A DNA stretch of 64,000 nucleotides from Actinoalloteichus_B caeruleus (GTDB lineage Bacteria; Actinomycetota; Actinomycetes; Mycobacteriales; Pseudonocardiaceae): the NCBI RefSeq assembly GCF_000718005.1, contig NZ_JODV01000015.1. One strand, 5' to 3'. Both the position numbers and the translations under genes were made by a program. How positions within the stretch are numbered: the stretch's first letter is position 1; each line of letters opens with the position of its first letter. The notes beneath the pieces are model-generated. The model did not search any database and was not told the origin of the DNA. It was given only the letters and a program-made list of their open reading frames with translations. Below are positions 62,190-64,000 of the stretch, piece by piece.

Positions 62190-63578
62190 ATGCCTTGGGT
62201 ACGTGGACTTGTCGTCGTCGGGTTGGCGGCGGGGTTGGGGTTGGCCGGGCCGGTGGTGGTTGCCGGGGCCGGGGATCGTGCGGGGGTCGGGGTCGCGCAG
62301 GACGTTCCGTTGCGTGATCTGGCCGCTGAGCGTGGGGTGCGCATCGGGAGCGCCGCCACGGTCGAGGAGCTGCGGGACGGTGAGTACGCGGCGGTGTCCG
62401 CGCGGGAGTTCGACATGCTCACGCCGGGCAATGACATGAAGTGGGATGCGACCGAGCCGGCGCGTGGTGTGTTCAGTTTCGAGCGGGGGGACGCCGTCGT
62501 GGAGGCGGCGAGGGCGGCGGGGCAGCAGGTTCGTGGCCACACGTTGGTGTGGCACAGCCAGTTGCCGGGGTGGTTGACCGAGGGGGACTTCTCGGCGGTG
62601 GAGTTGGACGGGATCATGCGTCACCACATCGCGGAGGTCGCTGGTCACTACCGGGGTGAGGTGTATGCGTGGGATGTGGTGAACGAGCCGTTCAACGAGG
62701 ATGGTTCGTTGCGGGACACGTTGTGGACCAGGGCGTTCGGTGTGGATTACGTGGCGACGGCGTTGCGGGCGGCGCGGGAGGCTGATCCGGGGGCCAAGTT
62801 GTACGTCAATGACTACAACGTGGAGGGGCTGAACGCGAAGAGTGATGCGTTGTACGAGTTGGCGCGGGATCTGGTGGCGGCGGGGGTGCCGTTGGACGGG
62901 GTGGGTCTTCAGGGGCATCTGATCGTGGGGGCGGTGCCGGGTGGGATCCGGGAGAACATCGAGCGGTTCGCGGCGTTGGGGTTGGACGTGGCGATCACGG
63001 AGCTGGATATTCGGATGGGGTTGCCGGTGACGGCGGAGAAGTTGGCCACGCAGGCGGAGGACTACCGTGCGGTGGTGGAGGCCTGCCTGGCGGTGTCGCG
63101 GTGTGTGAGTGTGACGACGTGGGGTTTCACGGATCGGTATTCGTGGATCCCGGACCACTTCCCGGGGGAGGGGGCGGCGTTGCTCTTCGATGAGGATCTG
63201 CGGCCCAAGCCCGCCTATGACGCGGTTCACCAGGCGTTCGGTGGTGGTGGAGCGCCGGTGGAGGGTTGTCGTGTGGGTTATCGGGTGACGAACAGCTGGT
63301 CGACGGGGTTCAGTGGTGAGGTCGTGGTGACGAACGTGTCGGGTCGGCCGGTGAGCGGGTGGATCCTGGAGTGGGATTTCCCTTCCGGGCAGCGGATTGA
63401 TCACGGGTGGAACGCGGTGTTCTCGCAGGAGGGCACGGCGGTTCGTGCGAGGGATGAGGGGTGGAACGCGACGATCGGGGTGGGAGGTTCGGTCACGGTC
63501 GGGTTCACTGCGCGTCATGCCGGGTCCAATGAGGCTCCGGTGTCGTTCCGGTTGAATTCGGCGGGGTGTGACGGCTGA
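62190..63578 (+). CDS. Secreted GH10 endo-1,4-beta-xylanase with CBM2
   Basis: 462 residues from ATG 62190 (AGGAG upstream). A signal peptide (LVVVGLAAGLGLAGPVVVAGA) is followed by a GH10 barrel: FDMLTPGNDMKWDATEP, GHTLVWHSQLPGWL, acid/base Glu in WDVVNEPFNED (about 170), LYVNDYNVEG, GVGLQGHL, nucleophile Glu in VAITELDIRMG (about 272), and TTWGFTDRYSWI. A short Gly linker leads to a family 2 cellulose-binding module (CRVGYRVTNSWSTGFSGEVV ... GWNATI ... SFRLNSAGC) with a Cys pair at its ends. It hydrolyses xylan outside the cell. Codon use is rich in GTG, TTG and GGG, unlike the C-ending norm here. Confidence 0.95.
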   Translation: MPWVRGLVVVGLAAGLGLAGPVVVAGAGDRAGVGVAQDVPLRDLAAERGVRIGSAATVEELRDGEYAAVSAREFDMLTPGNDMKWDATEPARGVFSFERGDAVVEAARAAGQQVRGHTLVWHSQLPGWLTEGDFSAVELDGIMRHHIAEVAGHYRGEVYAWDVVNEPFNEDGSLRDTLWTRAFGVDYVATALRAAREADPGAKLYVNDYNVEGLNAKSDALYELARDLVAAGVPLDGVGLQGHLIVGAVPGGIRENIERFAALGLDVAITELDIRMGLPVTAEKLATQAEDYRAVVEACLAVSRCVSVTTWGFTDRYSWIPDHFPGEGAALLFDEDLRPKPAYDAVHQAFGGGGAPVEGCRVGYRVTNSWSTGFSGEVVVTNVSGRPVSGWILEWDFPSGQRIDHGWNAVFSQEGTAVRARDEGWNATIGVGGSVTVGFTARHAGSNEAPVSFRLNSAGCDG

Positions 63579-63593
63579 GTTCGTTGGGGTGCC

Positions 63594-63625
63594 GGCGGGG
63601 TGCGGTGTGGTGGCCGTACCCCGCC
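63594..63625 (+). terminator. Hairpin after xylanase gene
   Basis: An 8-bp stem GGCGGGGT/ACCCCGCC with a 16-nt loop lies 16 bp after the stop codon. Confidence 0.5.
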
Positions 63626-63754
63626 GTCGTGTTGTGCGGGGTGTTCGGGTTCCGGGTGGTGGGGGTTGGGGGATCTTGTTGTGTTGGGTGCGGGGAAAGG
63701 CTCGACGGGACACCCTGGTGTGGCGCGTTTCCGCGTCGAGCGGGAGCGGTGCGC

Positions 63755-63794
63755 GGCGTGGCGGTGAGTGGCGTGGCGGTGAGTGGCGTGGCGG
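63755..63794 (+). repeat. 15-bp tandem repeat, 2.7 copies
   Basis: GGCGTGGCGGTGAGT is repeated at 63755-63769 and 63770-63784, with a partial copy (GGCGTGGCGG) to 63794. Non-coding; likely slippage. Confidence 0.8.
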
Positions 63795-63901
63795 GGGCTG
63801 AGTGTGGGAGGCGGTTGTGGTGGTGTCGTTGTTCGAGGTCGGCGGGTATGTCGGGTGGGTGTGGGCGTTTGCTCGGGGTGGGGGTGGAGTTGTTCGCGGG
63901 G

Positions 63902-64000
63902 TGGACCGTACTGGGTTTGTTGGAGGCCCTGCACCCCAGGAAGGATGAGGAGCATGGGTTCCGCGAAGAAATACCCCCAGGAGTTGCGGCGACGCGCGGT
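63902..64000 (+). mobile_element. Left end of IS3-family insertion sequence (truncated by window)
   Basis: ATG 63954 (ATGAGG upstream) opens MGSAKKYPQELRRRAV, the standard N-terminus of IS3-family OrfA, a helix-turn-helix protein. The preceding TGGACCGTACTGGG TTTGTTGGAG resembles the terminal repeats of actinobacterial IS3 elements. Only 15 codons are visible before the window ends. Confidence 0.75.

Larger units (their letters stand above)
63579..63953. other. Region between xylanase and insertion sequence
   Basis: No gene seen. It holds a hairpin and a short tandem repeat. The sequence from about 63902 (TGGACCGTACTGGGTTTG) is probably the left end of the IS3-type element. Confidence 0.4.

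Noticed and set aside
61539..63713. 724-residue - strand open frame opposite the xylanase
   Set aside because: Pro/Arg/His-rich shadow; the xylanase on the + strand has clear catalytic motifs.

Overview
This 64-kb window is high-GC actinomycete DNA. The evidence is a leucine tRNA with a GAG anticodon, the yraN-comM-dprA order, many TAnnnT boxes 6-8 nt before start codons (leaderless transcripts), F420-type oxidoreductases, and TTGTCCACA DnaA boxes. A Pseudonocardiales-like genus is a reasonable but unproven guess.

Left edge (1-9.05 kb): the right part of a one-module non-ribosomal peptide cluster on the + strand. It holds the end of an SbnB-type 2,3-diaminopropionate enzyme, an FAD/NAD(P)-binding protein, a NodU-type carbamoyltransferase, a C-A-PCP synthetase, a type II thioesterase and an MFS exporter, and it ends in a strong hairpin.

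Defence island (9.3-31.9 kb): a tightly overlapping + strand operon. It encodes a soluble Ser/Thr kinase, an SNF2-type helicase (DrmD-like), a very large N6-adenine methyltransferase (DrmMI/PglX-like), a 2238-residue DEAD helicase carrying an MZB/DUF1998 zinc region and a Vsr/DUF559-like nuclease segment, and a RelE-UvrD fusion. The order resembles class 1 DISARM, with drmA, drmB and the nuclease apparently merged into one polypeptide. In this genome the methyltransferase is broken twice: a 20-bp tandem duplication shifts the frame, and a downstream in-frame amber codon cuts off the last 140 codons. A three-repeat orphan type I-E CRISPR array follows. Next, on the - strand, is a three-gene unit: an RHH-ClpN protein, a 35-residue membrane microprotein, and an asparaginase-fold protein that appears to lack two catalytic residues. 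The island ends in two mutually truncated recombinase remnants beside tRNA-Leu(GAG), which suggests repeated integration there.

Housekeeping block (31.9-44.3 kb): M20 peptidase, DUF5703 protein, a beta-propeller lipoprotein, a Tat-exported carbonic anhydrase, an aldo/keto reductase, an LLM oxidoreductase with UppP, a PASTA lipoprotein, a DUF3533-like membrane protein, an AhpD-like protein, a histidine phosphatase and a DUF2207 membrane protein.

44.9-48.0 kb: a four-gene unit of a 63-residue peptide, two unrecognised proteins and a beta-lactamase-family hydrolase. It could be a peptide-based system. Two MFS transporters follow.

52.2-58 kb: dprA, comM and yraN (- strand) with two tandem DnaA boxes upstream, a small HTH protein and a secreted PQQ-type sugar dehydrogenase. 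The right end (58-64 kb) carries type 2 isopentenyl diphosphate isomerase, ACC deaminase with a divergent GntR regulator, a broken NAD(P)-binding gene, a secreted GH10 xylanase with CBM2, and the first codons of an IS3-type transposase.
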